Of a DNA stretch of 64,000 bases, positions 1 to 11,223 are shown in pieces. The notes beneath the pieces are model-generated. The model did no database searches. It was not told the origin of the DNA and saw only the letters and a list, made by a program, of their open reading frames with translations. The stretch spans positions 1,116,001 to 1,180,000 of the forward strand of contig JAMPIQ010000001.1 of the NCBI GenBank assembly GCA_024699855.1. The letters are read 5' to 3'. The number at the start of each line of letters is the position of its first letter. Within the stretch, counting starts at the first letter, position 1. The stretch is from Aphelenchoides besseyi. Its lineage: Eukaryota; Nematoda; Chromadorea; Rhabditida; Aphelenchoididae. Both the position numbers and the translations under genes were made by a program.

Positions 1-728
1 TCGTTGGACCGAAAGTTTTCGACGAAGATGAATTAACGCCTCCAACGTATCCCAAGTTGTTGGTCTGAAATCGAAGGATAGAAGATGGAGAAAGCAGGGA
101 ACTCACTAAACGGAAGAACTCGTTTATGCGATCTTTGAGTCTCGCTTGTTTGTTCTGCTTTTTCTTTGTCTCACCAAAGATCATTGGCAAACCCATGGCT
201 TTCATCTGAATCTGCTCGGCTGAAATTTGCGATTTTTCGAAGTGAAATGTGAAATTACGAGTTTCTTCCAATGAGGAAGAGCTGGACTGAGAGAAGTTGG
301 AGGTTCGTTCATCGTCCATCTCTCGCAGTTTGTTCTCCAATTCCCAGTTTTCGAAGACCTCCACAGTGTCGCGTACTGGTGCAATGAAAGAACGTTTTGT
401 TCCTTTCACACAAAGATTATACAAATCGGCGTCTCTGAAATGACATCAATAATTGCGGAGAAAACGTCTTCACTTACTGGATGTAAGTCCGAGTGAAGAG
501 ACACGATCGAATAGTCGAGTCTTTGAGCTCGAATTCAACTTCGTAGAGATATCGACGGAAAAAAAGGGGAAACGAATTCAAAGACAAATTCTCTTCGATT
601 GGCGGCGAGGTTTTAGTGTTACTATCTGCTGTAAGGCTGTGGTCCAGATCGTTAAGTGGACTGGTCTGCGTCATGTGCTGAAGATGAGAGTTCACGAATG
701 TTAACGGGAGTTGCGAGGTCCACGGCAT
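1..728 (-). CDS. TGS1: Trimethylguanosine synthase TGS1, N-terminal part (cut by window edge)
   Basis: TGS1 converts m7G caps of snRNAs, snoRNAs and (in nematodes) spliced-leader RNA to trimethylguanosine. Only the N-terminal region is here; the methyltransferase domain would lie left of base 1. First ATG on the minus strand is at 728. Exon 1 ends near 477 and encodes the stretch CLFTRTYIQ, continued in exon 2 by DADLYNLCVKG, which matches the conserved N-terminal block of TGS1 (Cys-rich start, then xxLYNLxLKG). Further on is MKAMGLPMIFG, matching the family's ELMxxMGLPxxFG block. A 42-nt intron lies at 65-106. The two blocks in correct order make the call good, but without the catalytic domain it rests on the N terminus alone. 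Confidence 0.75.
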
Positions 729-1813
729 TTCGGTTGACACAAAATGAAGAGGAGTCCCGGGGAGCTTTTTTACCCAATTTGGGAACTACAACCGATCAAA
801 AGGCTTATGTACCATCGACTGGGTAGTTAGTTCGAACACACGCGCTAACGATTGTGCAGTGCCAGTCGACGATAAAAATTGAACGGTAAACAATACTAAG
901 CGAAATCGAATTCTTTTTTAGAGTCTTTCTGTCCCCTCACCACTTTCCAATGGCTCATGAACGGCGGTTACAAAATTTTCGCCCGTTCAAACTGCTGAAC
1001 AAATTGTTCGAGACCAAACTTTTGATTTAAAACGAAATTCGATTTCCGCGTTATTGTATTCCTCTAGACACGCTGCTCTGATTGTTGTTAAAACCAAAAG
1101 GTCTAATGGAAAACCAACCTCACAAATTTGAAGACCCTTAGATTCTAGTGACTATTCATCTAATCAACCAACATAGTCGGAGAATTGTTGAAGACGAAAA
1201 AAGTATTCAGGGAAAAATTCTCATTGATGAGCACTTCGGGGGTCGCGACTGGAAATCGTGAACAAGTGAACGGGAGACCGCGCCAAAAACCGATTGGGCG
1301 TTCGGCTTTGCTCTTCTACATTTGAGGACAAACTATGTGTTAACGCGATATTTGAGGCTCTTCCTTTAGTGGTTTAGGATACTTGCAATTTGAAGATCAA
1401 GATGTTTGTCAACAGAAAAACTCAGGTTGACGTTTTGATATGTTTCTCTCTTGGTCTCTTGCGACGTTCGTTCAATGTCCTTCACCGTTCTGCACTTTCG
1501 ACGGCGAACCTGAGCTTCTCAGTGGAAAGCGACTACACGCTGAACAACGAGCGTTCGTTGTCCCTTCAGTCTTTTTTTCTTTATCGTCTTTCGGTTGTTT
1601 TCTCGCTGTTCGTTTTGCCATTTCAAAACCAGCAGTCACTCTCTTCACTCTGCAGTCTTGGTCGTGTGTGCGTGTCTTGTTGTTTACAAGTTTGGATAGG
1701 GCGGCCCATTGGGTTGTTTTTGCTTTTAAGCACCAAAATATTTCTCTTCAGTTAACTGCTGTTCACTCTTACTCTCTGACTCGAATCAAACTACCCTTGA
1801 TACTTTTGCAAAG
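729..1813. other. Intergenic region between divergent TGS1 and TSPO
   Basis: About 1.1 kb between two head-to-head genes, so it should hold both promoters. Short overlapping ORFs at 1390-1817 have no recognisable domain and no convincing splice structure; I treat them as chance. T- and C-rich tracts at 1560-1640 and 1730-1800 lead into the TSPO start. No other element recognised. Confidence 0.5.
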
Positions 1814-2613
1814 ATGATGGAACAACAGGCCCAATGGGACTATCCCGGTTGCTTTCATCATCAAATTCAAATTAATTGATTGGATTTTCAGAACTCACTC
1901 GCGGCAATCTCACCTCCACGGTTGGTGGTGCTTTGGACAAATTGGACAAAAGCCGATCACTCATGCCTTACTACTGGTAAGAGAGTGAACATGGAGATTT
2001 ACAATTTAACGTTTTTAGGAATTCCGATGATACTCGTCGTGCCGTGATCGCAGCATTGATTCCAGCTGGTGCTGGTCTTGTTGGAGCAGCAGCGTTGTCT
2101 CAAGACGCTTCGTTCAATCGTCTTTTGGAAGTAAGAACTAAAATGACAAATAGTAGTGATTGTTGAATTTGCAGACCACTCGTCGACCACACTGGGCACC
2201 CAAGAACCATGCTTTCTATAGCACTCTCGATGTTGCAACCACTTTGCCGTTGGGATATGCGTCGTACCTTGTCTACAAATACGGTGGTGGTTTCGATTAC
2301 ACTGATACAACTGTAAGTTTCAAAACAATTCACATTAGTTGCGAATCAATCAATTTTGCAGATTGCTCTCAGTGTTTATGGCGCCAATTTGGCTTTGGCA
2401 TTGGTGTCGGTTCCATTGATTAAGAACCGCAACTTGAAGGGACTCTTCTTCAACACTACTTTGGTTCACTTGGCTGCCTCGGCTACGGCGTTCGCGTTTT
2501 ACAAAATCGACAAAACAGCGGGTTATTTGGCGTTGCCGTGGGTGTTGTGGACCGGCTTCTACACCTACTTCACTCACAGCGTCTGCGATTTGAACAACGC
2601 CAAGTTGGATTAA
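1814..2613 (+). CDS. TSPO: TSPO / peripheral benzodiazepine receptor family protein
   Basis: TspO/MBR family membrane protein; in animals it sits in the outer mitochondrial membrane and binds cholesterol and porphyrins. Five exons join in frame: 1814-1850, about 1892-1972, about 2019-2130, 2175-2312 and 2362-2613, about 205 residues, slightly longer than the usual 160-180. Family marks are the tryptophan-proline region RRPHWAPKNHAFY, the following hydrophobic segment ending GYASYLVYK, and the last helix KTAGYLALPWVLWTGFYTYF with the terminal sequence VCDLNNAKL. The ATG (two in tandem) follows a pyrimidine tract ending TTTTGCAAAG. It is divergent from TGS1 and followed after 260 bp by a small same-strand gene. 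Confidence 0.9.
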
Positions 2614-2881
2614 GTGATCGTTGCACATCTTTTTCCTTAGTATCTTTGTTCCGACGCCATTTGTGTTTGTAGGAAACGCCCGATCTTGGGCCATTTGTGT
2701 TGCTCGTATTTTATAAACAAAAATACACGTGTTCCTTTAGCTTTTCAAGGACTTAATCGGCAGTGTCGATTCGTCACCTCTAAACGTTATTTTCTCTGTT
2801 TTAATCGCGTGAATTCGATAAACTTGTGCGTAAAAATGATAGCAATTTATTTGGAGTCCAAAGAAGGTGCTTGCAGTTCAA

Positions 2882-3148
2882 ATGAATCGTTCGCACAACA
2901 ACAGTCGATCAATTTTTGTCATCGTGAATCCCAAGACGGTGGTCTACAGCTACGGAATCAATCGTTTCTCCGACGGACAGAATGATTACATGATACGAGT
3001 TGATGGTGGACACACGAATCTCTCGGAACTATTTCCGGAACCATTCAATTTGGAGATCTCGCAGAGCGAAATCGTCAGCAAAACTGGTCCGAAGAAGATC
3101 GTTTTCGGTGAAGCCTCGACCATAAGTCGACTGAACCAAACCTTTTGA
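2882..3148 (+). CDS. Small hypothetical protein, 88 aa
   Basis: Single-exon ORF starting at an ATG six bases after a CTTGCAG acceptor (AG at 2875-2876), which has no upstream coding exon and so looks like a trans-splice site. The peptide begins MNRSHNNSRSIFVIVNPK and has no signal peptide or clear membrane span; it is rich in Ser, Asn and Asp and I do not recognise a domain. A poly(A) signal AATAAA lies near 3212. TSPO ends 260 bp upstream on the same strand, so the two could be co-transcribed. It meets the SPATS2-like gene tail to tail. Coding status is likely but not certain. Confidence 0.5.
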   Translation: MNRSHNNSRSIFVIVNPKTVVYSYGINRFSDGQNDYMIRVDGGHTNLSELFPEPFNLEISQSEIVSKTGPKKIVFGEASTISRLNQTF

Positions 3149-3690
3149 CTAATCGATTAGATTTTTATTGTAAAAACTTTTTAATCTTACAACTGTGTAC
3201 TTAAGCATACGAATAAACGAGAATGGAACTAAACTCTGTGGGTACTTTAAATCGAATTACATTCTGCTAAACAAACGAAAACAAGAAACAGTGCGGTGGA
3301 AGGTTTTATAAATTAGCAAACAACATGCTGATCGAACGAACAGGACAAGTCGATGGAGAGGGGGAAGACAACCGTATGTGAGTAGATGGAGAGGGTTTTT
3401 ATTGCTTCCAATAATTGGGAGGGTAAACACAAGAGGAAAACAGTCACATATGTATCATTACGGATATAATTCTCGCCAACAGGTTCGACGAATGGCGAGA
3501 GATTAAACGGGAAGAAGGACAGAAAGTGTCGGAAATTGCTATGAATGAAAATACCGCGCAACAAAGTTTTTCTTGGAAGACGAAAGAATACGAAGAGAAT
3601 GAGCTTAAAGAGGAAACCAGAAAAATTCTTTAGTGTTGATTTTATAATCGGAAAGAAACGAACAAGAACTGAACAAAACTTGAAATCGAA
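3149..3690. other. Convergent 3' untranslated regions
   Basis: About 540 bp between the stop codons of two converging genes. It contains an AATAAA on the plus strand near 3212 for the upstream small gene. The rest probably is 3' UTR of the minus-strand SPATS2-like gene. Short ORFs here are shadows. Confidence 0.5.
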
Positions 3691-5139
3691 TTATTGTCCA
3701 GCTTTGACCGATTTGGCATTCGGTTTGGATTTGCCGCCATTGGCCATTCCATTCGATGGTCCATCTCTTCGCGGGTTTCGACGCCGTGCAGCACTGCCGT
3801 CGGAGTCGCCGATGATGCCCTTGATCAAGTCGGCATTGAGGCCTTTGGACTCCAAGTTCTGTTGAATGATCGCTTGCAAATTGGCGAGCTGATCGGCGGA
3901 AAGACCGTCGGATTGTAAGAGCCCACTGTCGGCAATCGGAGTTGCATTTTTTTCTGAAACTAAAAGATAAGACCTCAAACTGTGAACGAACCTTGATAGA
4001 CGGGACTGATTTGACCAAGACCCGAATCTTCGCCAACCGAACTGACCAACGATGTTTGACTGACGGAATGTTTGATGTCCGTGCCGTTGGCAACTTTCGC
4101 GGCGACTGAAACGGCGGTTTTTGGTTTGCCATTGGAAATTGGAGCATTAGATTTGCCGTTTTGTTTCGAAGCCGAATGGTCGCCGTTGAGTTGAGCTTTG
4201 AGCTGCGGAATGCCGTTGGAAACGGGAGGTGTAGCGATTTCAATGGTAGTCGATGGAAGGAAGCCGGAACCCAACTTTTCAATTGCTTTGATAGTTTTGT
4301 CGACGTGAATCGCAAAGCTCTGATGAAGCAACTGATCGAGTGCAGCGCTGTCGGCGGCGAAACGCGGAAGTTCGACGGCAACGGACGAGGTTTTCTGTTG
4401 AACACGTTGATAGGCGTGATGCTGTTGAGTGATTGTCTCTTGAAGTTCTCGTCGAGTCTTCTCCAAATACGAGTCCAATTGACGCTCTCGATACTTCAGA
4501 GCATTCGTAATAGCCGCAAAGGCCGCCAACTTCTCACGAGCCACGTTGTCGATTGCAGTCTGCAAGTTGTTGGACTTGATGTTTACTTCGTCCATTAAAC
4601 GCTCCAATTCGTCGACCTTTTCGTCGTCAGTCATCTTCGCAAACGATTGACTCATGGAGGGTGCCGTTTTAGGGTTCACGGTTGCAACAGTTCCGCTCGT
4701 TTCGTTAGCTTGCGGTTGAGTTTTACGCGAACGTCCAGCAGTCGAAATGGGCGCAGTAACTGACGAGACTTTCGGAGTTTCGGTTGTGGTCGAAGTTGCG
4801 GCCGACGAGTTTTCAGCGGCTCCAGCATTTCCCTTCTTCTTTTTGGTGGTGTTGTTGCACTTCTCCCATGCTCCGAGCGCATTTTCAATACCTAGAATTG
4901 TGGAGAATAGAAAGAAAAAGCAAACTCTCATCTAACCTCCATCGACGAAAGCTCCGATCGTTCGTTCAACGTCCATGTCGAAGTTATGCAAGGCGAGCAC
5001 AATGTCGTTGTTACTCACCTAAAGTCTTGAGTGTTCGATGTCAAGGAATTAAACTCACATTTCGAACTACTTCGCGTACTTTTGCGACTTTCGCATCGAT
5101 CACCTGCTTTTCGCCTTTGTTTTGAGCGGAACGAGCCAT
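3691..5139 (-). CDS. SPATS2: SPATS2/SPATS2L-like protein
   Basis: Four exons on the minus strand (5139-5059, 5018-4937, 4891-3992, 3953-3691) join in frame to about 441 residues. The N terminus contains the CUE-like start of the family: VREVVRNVSNNDIVLALHNF, then DMDVERTIGAFVDGG and a lysine-rich stretch TTKKKKGN. The middle (residues about 150-260) is a long coiled coil, DDEKVDELERLMDEV onward, equivalent to the DUF1387 region of vertebrate SPATS2. The C terminus is low-complexity and ends in a basic ARRRNPRR patch. Family members are cytoplasmic, RNA-associated proteins of poorly defined function. The ATG at 5139 is the first in frame. The gene is divergent from the small ORF at 5337. Confidence 0.8.
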
Positions 5140-5336
5140 TTCTCTTGAAGTTAACGTGAGAAGAATCGGTTCACTTTGTTAATCGGTCAGTCTCAAACAA
5201 CAACAATACCCGCTTGTTGTGTAGGAAAAGAAGCAACACTGCAAGAAAAAGTTGATAACCAACTGAAAATGTTGTAAGTGCGAAACCAGGAAGCGTATAT
5301 TGGAATAAACGGAACCCGCCAATATATGCAAATTTT

Positions 5337-5594
5337 ATGAGCACGACGTTCAAGCGTAAGCAACAGCTGCTCGTTGAACTGTACGGTACAAACTTGGAAA
5401 AGAAACTGGAGGCCACGGAAACAGTCACGAAGAGAGAGAACGGCGATTCATACGACGCGAAGCGTATAATCGAAGCAATTCGAAGGAATGCGTGGAACAC
5501 GTCGGCTAATATATTGAATGTTCCCGATCGACGCACGTCAATCAGCTCGTCGGGGACTGTAAAAAGCCGTTTGGAAAAAAGTGGCGGACGCTAA
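5337..5594 (+). CDS. Small hypothetical protein, 85 aa
   Basis: ATG-initiated single-exon ORF, divergent from the SPATS2-like gene 200 bp away. The product is basic and Ser/Thr-rich, starts MSTTFKRKQQLLVELYG and has a predicted amphipathic first half (LEKKLEATETVTKR). I do not recognise the family. No intron signals interrupt it. It could be the first exon of a longer gene, since nothing clear follows for 2 kb. Confidence 0.4.
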   Translation: MSTTFKRKQQLLVELYGTNLEKKLEATETVTKRENGDSYDAKRIIEAIRRNAWNTSANILNVPDRRTSISSSGTVKSRLEKSGGR

Positions 5595-7638
5595 AACTGC
5601 AAATCGAGAGATTCCAACAAACGTGGAAGCGACGGTTGCTGATAAGAATTAAGTGACGGTTAGTTGATTTCGGCTGATCAAGAAGCACCTTATTTTTTGG
5701 GGCGTCAAGCGGACCGCCACGCACGTCAATCCGCCGCCGTTGATGTCGCAACGACCCGATGGCCAAAGACTTCTTCTCCAATCAGAAAGCGAAACGGACG
5801 CAAGAAAGGACGTCGGGAAGATGCGCCGCTCAAAACCACCGGGTTGAAATCTAACGGACGACGTGAAGGTCGAATTGCACCGTTTACCGCAAATGTCGTC
5901 CCACTTCTTAAACCAACACGCCTATTTTTTCGTCGACGACCCAGAATTTCAACAAGATCGAGGGCGAATAAAAATCAATTTTTGCAAAAATCGCGCAATC
6001 GAAAAAATGCCAACCAAAACTTCCAACCTTCTTTTCCTCCGATTCCCTTTTTTCACTCTACAATCATCGTCGGTTTCTTCGTGTCGATTTGGCGACGGTG
6101 TGCGCAAAAATTTGCGCACGCACACGGAGTTTTTGGTGGCGTGGCGGACGGTTTCGCTCATTTCGATCAAAAATACTGACACGTCGGTAATGAAAACGCT
6201 GTGAAACCACGTCGACGCAAATCAGAGCTGGAAATCAGACAATCGAACTCATAATTCCGCTAATGCGACAAAAAAGCTACTTGTCTAGCAGGTGAATTCG
6301 AACTGTCGACGCTCGAGAGCGCACCAAAAAATTCCGCCGCCGCTCTCGTGTTTGTCGCGGGCGGTCAGTTCTCAACGGACGAGACGCGAAGTTGCGCGGC
6401 TCCCGAATCGTAAGCTAAAACGTCGGTTAAGCTGTCGGGGTGGAGGGTTAGTGGGCGACAAGAAAGCTCATCGAACATTTTTTGAGACTGTCACGGAGAC
6501 ACGACGATGCGCGGGAATGTCTCGCCGAACGGAACCGATTGAAGAAAAAAACAACTGAAAATCGGAATTCGCATCCACGAGAATCGTTTCCAACGTCCAT
6601 CATCCACTCCACCGAAGCGTTGCAGTTGAATACACACAGAGAGCGCGGACGCCCACGGATCTTGACGTCAGAAACCGTGAAGCGAAATCCTTTCGATTTT
6701 CCAAACGCCGAAAATCAGTGCGAAAATCCGAAATGCGCATCGCGGTCATATTCCAACGTAAACTCGGCGCTTAATTCCCGACTCAATGGCAGCGAAATCA
6801 TCGAGAAATAAACAAATGACGCAGCTCGAAAAACAACGAAGAACTTGGCCTCATCTATCTGGCCAACTAATTAGGCAACTTCCCGGCTGAACTTGATTTT
6901 CGTCTCTGCACATCGAACCACAACAAGTGACTGCCCTTTGATTGAAACAACACCAAAGACTCCCATCTAAACAGTCGAAAAACTCAAAATCGTAATTCAA
7001 CCAACCTGATAATGTACGATGTGGAACCGGTGGAGTTCGGGGTTGGCAGTGACGGCAACGAACTGAAGCGATCGGGCGCACGTAGAGACCAATTGAACCA
7101 CCAAACGCCGCCTATTCGAACCCCAATTTCGAAGGATCGTGGAGCACCTGAGAAAACTAAATGACAACGCCGATTCACAGCTTAAATGCAGGATCAATAA
7201 CTACAAACACTGAAAGTGGATCGTATGTCTGAGATCGAATATGACATGTCCACTTGGTATTGTTCACATTTTGCTTGAAAAAGTTTGTAAATTAGTTCAA
7301 GAAGCTCTCTGATGCTTGAAAAAACATCTGCAATCTTCAAGAAGAGTTTAAGACAATGGAAGTTCTGATTTTCCATTCAACCAGACGGTCAGACAAAAGC
7401 CTTTTACTCCAATCAACAGAACGCCACGTCTTCGTCTCACAGCGATTTCCGTTAAGAACAGTTTACGGTAACTCGGAGGGACAACTTCGCTGACGGGCTG
7501 CCGATTTTCAGTTCGTTGATTTTGCTCGTGAGTTGGTTATTTTCTTGCTTCGATTCCTTGAACGTGTTTCATTTTGAGTTTCATTTGTTTCATCGATTCC
7601 CGATTATTTACACGTTTCTTTAAGGGACCCACGCGAAA
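5595..7638. other. Gene-poor intergenic stretch upstream of RPL10A
   Basis: About 2 kb with several overlapping ORFs of 60-170 codons on both strands that share no domain, no consistent splicing and have Arg/Ser-rich, frame-ambiguous translations typical of non-coding DNA rich in CGA/TCG. The last 150 bp, pyrimidine-rich, should contain the RPL10A promoter and leader. Confidence 0.45.
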
Positions 7639-8544
7639 ATGAGTAAAATCTCAAAGGAACAACTTAACGAAGTGGTTGCCGAGGTGTTGAAAGGCGCCCA
7701 AGAGAAGAAGCGAAAGTTCCGCGAGACCGTAGAGCTTCAGATCGCGTTGAAGAACTACGATCCGCAAAAGGACAAACGTTTCAGTGGAACCGTTCGGTAA
7801 GCTCGTCGAATTGCCTGTTGAACCTTATGGACCTGTACCCAAGGTCTCTAAACATGTGGGGAGGGATTGTGCACAAGTTGGATTGTGATCTTCCCGTAAA
7901 CGACCGCTAAGGTCCCCAATGTTAAGAGCCTGTGCTACAGGTCCTAAGGTTTGTTCAAAATTTTCTCTTCATAATTTTCTGTTTCTTATTCTCATCGTTT
8001 TTCAGATTGCGACACATTCCTCGTCCGGGCATGAAAGTGTGCATTCTCGGTGACCAAAAGCACTGTGATGAAGCGAACGCCGCGAATATCCCATGCATGA
8101 CTGCCGACGACTTGAAGAAATTGAACAAGGACAAGAAACTGATCAAGAAGTTGGCCAAGAGCTACGATGCTTTTCTTGCTTCGGACGCGTTGATCAAACA
8201 GATTCCGCGTATTCTCGGTCCGGGTCTCAACAAGGCCGGCAAGTTTCCATCGGTTGTCACCCATCAAGACTCGTTGAGTCAAAAGATCGAAGAGATTCGC
8301 GCGACCATCAAGTTCCAAATGAAGAAGGTGAGTGATCGGTGTCAATCGAATGGTTTCAATTGAACTACTTCAGGTTTTGTGCTTGTCGGTTGCCATTGGA
8401 CACGTCGAGATGTCGCAAGAGGAGTTGGTTTCGAATATCTCACTCGGTGTCAACTTTCTCGTCTCGTTGTTGAAGAAGAACTGGCAAAATGTTCGCGCAT
8501 TGAACATCAAGTCATCCATGGGCAAACCCCAACGCCTTTATTAA
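7639..8544 (+). CDS. RPL10A: 60S ribosomal protein L10a (uL1)
   Basis: Builds the L1 stalk of the large ribosomal subunit next to the E site. Three exons: 7639-7796, 8006-8327 and 8374-8544, giving about 216 residues, the normal length. Characteristic stretches are [40 protein letters not shown], the [13 protein letters not shown] loop and the C-terminal end KPQRLY. The first intron (209 bp) is four to five times longer than its neighbours and holds a strong RNA fold described separately. An AATAAA lies near 8585. A TMEM14 gene starts 170 bp after the stop on the same strand, and an AAGAB-like gene follows that, so this is likely the first gene of a three-gene operon. Confidence 0.97.
7797..8005 (+). 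promoter_or_regulatory. RPL10A intron 1 with likely L10a autoregulatory splice element (L10ARE-like)
   Basis: In the RNA sense, 7823-7836 (CCTTA, one bulged T, GGACCTGT) pairs with 7937-7949 (ACAGGTCCTAAGG): 13 base pairs. Inside it, AACAT (7851-7855) pairs with ATGTT (7919-7923) and GGGG (7858-7861) with CCCC (7914-7917). The 3' arm of the outer stem contains or abuts GT dinucleotides (7941, 7949) that could act as an alternative 5' splice site. Use of a downstream site keeps the start of the intron, which gives an immediate in-frame TAA at 7798-7800. Known biology: L10a/RPL-1 binds a conserved 39-nt element between two alternative 5' splice sites in its own pre-mRNA to switch to an NMD-targeted form. 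The assignment to that system is inference from position and fold. Confidence 0.7.
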
Positions 8545-8713
8545 ACTGCTTGTGTTGACCATGAATTGTTTTTGTTGACAAGAAAATAAAGTTTGTTAAT
8601 TATGAAGGTCGTGAATTTGATTGGTTTGAATGGGTATCGCGGACTCCGAGATATTTTTCTCGTTGAACTTCCGCTTTTCGCAACAAAAATGTTCGACTTC
8701 AGAAACGAGAAAG

Positions 8714-9099
8714 ATGGCGGCTGATGCGTTGGGTCTCGTCTATGCCGGACTGGTGACTTTGGGTGGAGTGATTGGTTTCGTCAAGGCGGGATCAGCGCCA
8801 TCGTTCATTGCCGGAGCAACTTTCGGGTTCGCTGCTGCGTTTGGCGCTTTGAATTCGAACCACGTGATTTTGGCCAGTAAGTTCGAATTCAACACTGTTG
8901 CTGTAATTCTGTCATAGTTGTTAGTGGTATTTTGACCGGAGCAATGGGCTTTCGCTTTTACAACAGTGGCAAGATCATGCCCGCTGGTTTGGTGACCGTT
9001 TTGAGGTAACGAGTTTAGCGATCTACTTTCAATGTTGTAATTTTCAGCATCTTGATGCTTGCTCGCAGTGCCTATATGATAACTCGTGGAAGCCAATGA
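8714..9099 (+). CDS. TMEM14: TMEM14 family protein (UPF0136)
   Basis: Small mitochondrial membrane protein family; vertebrate TMEM14C helps move protoporphyrinogen in heme synthesis. Three exons, 8714-8876, 8918-9005 and 9048-9099, encode exactly 100 residues. Four hydrophobic segments are visible: ALGLVYAGLVTLGGVIGFVK, a Gly/Ala-rich segment after SFIAGATFGFAA, IVSGILTGAMGFRFYNSGK, and the last helix ending ARSAYMITRG. The motif GxxMGxRFYxSxKxMPAG is the family hallmark. The ATG follows a TTCAG acceptor (8699-8701) with no preceding exon, consistent with trans-splicing about 110 bp after the RPL10A poly(A) signal. AATAAA near 9188. Confidence 0.88.
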
Positions 9100-9286
9100 A
9101 GTCCATGAACTTGCCAAGCAACAAAAACACATCACTTCATTCACCTTCGTTAGTTTGCAGTATTCATCCATTGTATTTATTTGTAGTTAATAAACTAGCA
9201 TTTGAACTTTCTTGCTTTTTCTGTTCGAGCGTTCTTTTGCGTTTATACTTTTCCGGTAGTTGAACGACTTAATCCGAGTTTATAGG

Positions 9287-11039
9287 ATGACTCGAGACTA
9301 CAAAGATACTTTGCCTGTCACCCCATGCTGCTGCTATTTGGTTAACGACAACTTCAAGGTGATCGAGGGTTTGGTCAAATGCAGTGGAGATGTGGAGTCG
9401 GGTTGTTTGGAAGCACGAGAAACGCATTCACGGTTTAAAGCCTACGAAATGCCATTGAATACGACTTACTACTCAACACGAATTCGAGTTTGCAGTTTTC
9501 CAACAATCACTGATTATGTGGAATTCATGGAACAACCATGCGGAGCCGCTATATTTCCATCCTACATCTTCATTTGCGTGGACGCGAATGTTGGAATTGA
9601 GACTTTTCGAGAACAATGCGATACGATCAAACAAATTCAACTCGCCGTCTTCGGATTACCGAATCGCGTAAGTTCGATTGGAAATTGATTGAATGATCAC
9701 GTGTCAAGGCATTGCTTCTATTCGGTAAGATACCTGATCTTGGAAGCCGCGATCATCCGAAAATGGAAATGATTCGACAAGTGGCCGTCGACTTCAAAGC
9801 TGATTTAGTTCAATTTCATCCGAATGAAGTAAGCAAAATATCCAGAGTTTTGTTACTTCGCTTTTTAGGCTGAATTGGAGTATATGAGTGAGAATCACGA
9901 GAAGTATGGAATCGCGCGAGTTTGGGAGCTACTCGAAAACGTTGGAACCGAATGGCCGACTGTGATTCTGAAGGACAATCCCGGTCGAGGAAATTCGAGT
10001 ATTTTATCCAAAATCAAAAGGCAAGAGAACGACTATCACAGCCCTCTCTTATCGGCTCTACAAAGTGCTCGAATGTCAACAACCAATGACTTGCTCGATG
10101 AAAACAACTGGATTGAAAAACCAAAGATGCCGATACCAACACCCAAGGAAGAAGGTTAAACGTGTTGAATAGCCATTAAATTTGTTCGTTATTTAGAAGA
10201 ACTGTTTAAGTTGTTCTCTCAACAAATTTATATGCCAATTCCCGAGGTATTCGATCCGGAAGTTCCATCCGAAATGTTACCCTATCTTCAAAGACAACGA
10301 TACGAAGCCGGACTTCAACTGACATACGATTCCGATTTTGGACAAGATTTATTCTTTTTATCCAACAATCCGATCGATGTAGAGGTGAGATGACACAAAA
10401 GTTTTTTGGATTTAACCTTCAATTTCAGCGTTTATCATCTACTGAAACAACCGTCTTTTGTAGTCAAAATCATCAGAATACGTTGAGTATTGTGAATACG
10501 AACAAGGTCTTGGAATCTGATAGCACACAAAGAACAGCAAGTACGACCATAAACGTCAAGCCCGAATCTTCGACTACGGCAATCGAACAAGCATCTCTGG
10601 TTCAGAAGAAAAAGAAAAAGAAGTCAAAGAACAAGAAACGAGCGGTCGACTCCAACACCGTCGAACATCTGGAAACAGTGGCCGAAGAGGAATCGGAGCT
10701 CGACACTGCAACTGAAAACGCCCAGAAACTGAAAGTCAAATACGAGCAATTGTACGAAAAAGTCAAGAATGATAGGAAAACTAATCTTACACTTGATGAC
10801 GATTTGAATTCATTGATTGAGAGTGTAAGTTCAAATGCGTTCACTGGCCTGATTGTCTTATTCAGTGGAACATCATAAAGAACGAACCAGCAAACGACGA
10901 CCAGGTATTGGTGGCCATGAAGTTAACAGAAGCTTGGTTTGAAGGCAAATCCAAGCCGTTAACAGACACGTTAGCAGCAGCAAAAAAAGGAATGCCTAGA
11001 ACGAGTCTGAACTTCTTCCAAGAAAAAAAGAATCAATAA
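9287..11039 (+). CDS. AAGAB: AAGAB / p34-like adaptin-binding chaperone
   Basis: AAGAB is a cytosolic chaperone that binds alpha and gamma adaptins during AP-1 and AP-2 assembly. Six exons (9287-9667, 9709-9828, 9869-10156, about 10198-10383, about 10429-10825, 10866-11039) encode about 515 residues, longer than the roughly 315 of the human protein. Similarity is seen in the G-like domain (NTTYYSTRIRVCSFP, RALLLFGKIPDL, FKADLVQFHPNE), the helix KYGIARVWELLENVGTEWPT followed by VILKDN, and the C-terminal helix pair ending MKLTEAWFEGK. A lysine run (QKKKKKKSKNKKR) sits in the insert. The ATG directly follows a TTTATAG acceptor, about 95 bp after the TMEM14 poly(A) signal, so it looks like the third gene of the operon. 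Family assignment is moderate to good. Confidence 0.7.
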
Positions 11040-11223
11040 TCAACTTCTTTGATTCGGATCTCTCAATTTTGTTTTCTCTTCAATTTAAGCTTCAAGCTTG
11101 AGATTGTTTGACAGACGGGTATCATTTCAATTTTAAGTTTGAATTCAAGATTTTATGTTCTCGAACTTTTGTGTTTGTACTTCAATAAATCAACGTTACA
11201 AAACGGCGGAATCTTCTGAACAA

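Noticed and set aside
5664..6179. 171-codon ORF between SPATS2-like and RPL10A
   Set aside because: Arg-rich, frame-ambiguous, no recognised domain; starts with a weak start codon.
7797..8005. Intronic snoRNA in RPL10A
   Set aside because: No convincing C/D boxes, and although an ACA near 7937 and an H-box-like AGAGCC exist, the long outer stem and known L10a biology explain the structure better.
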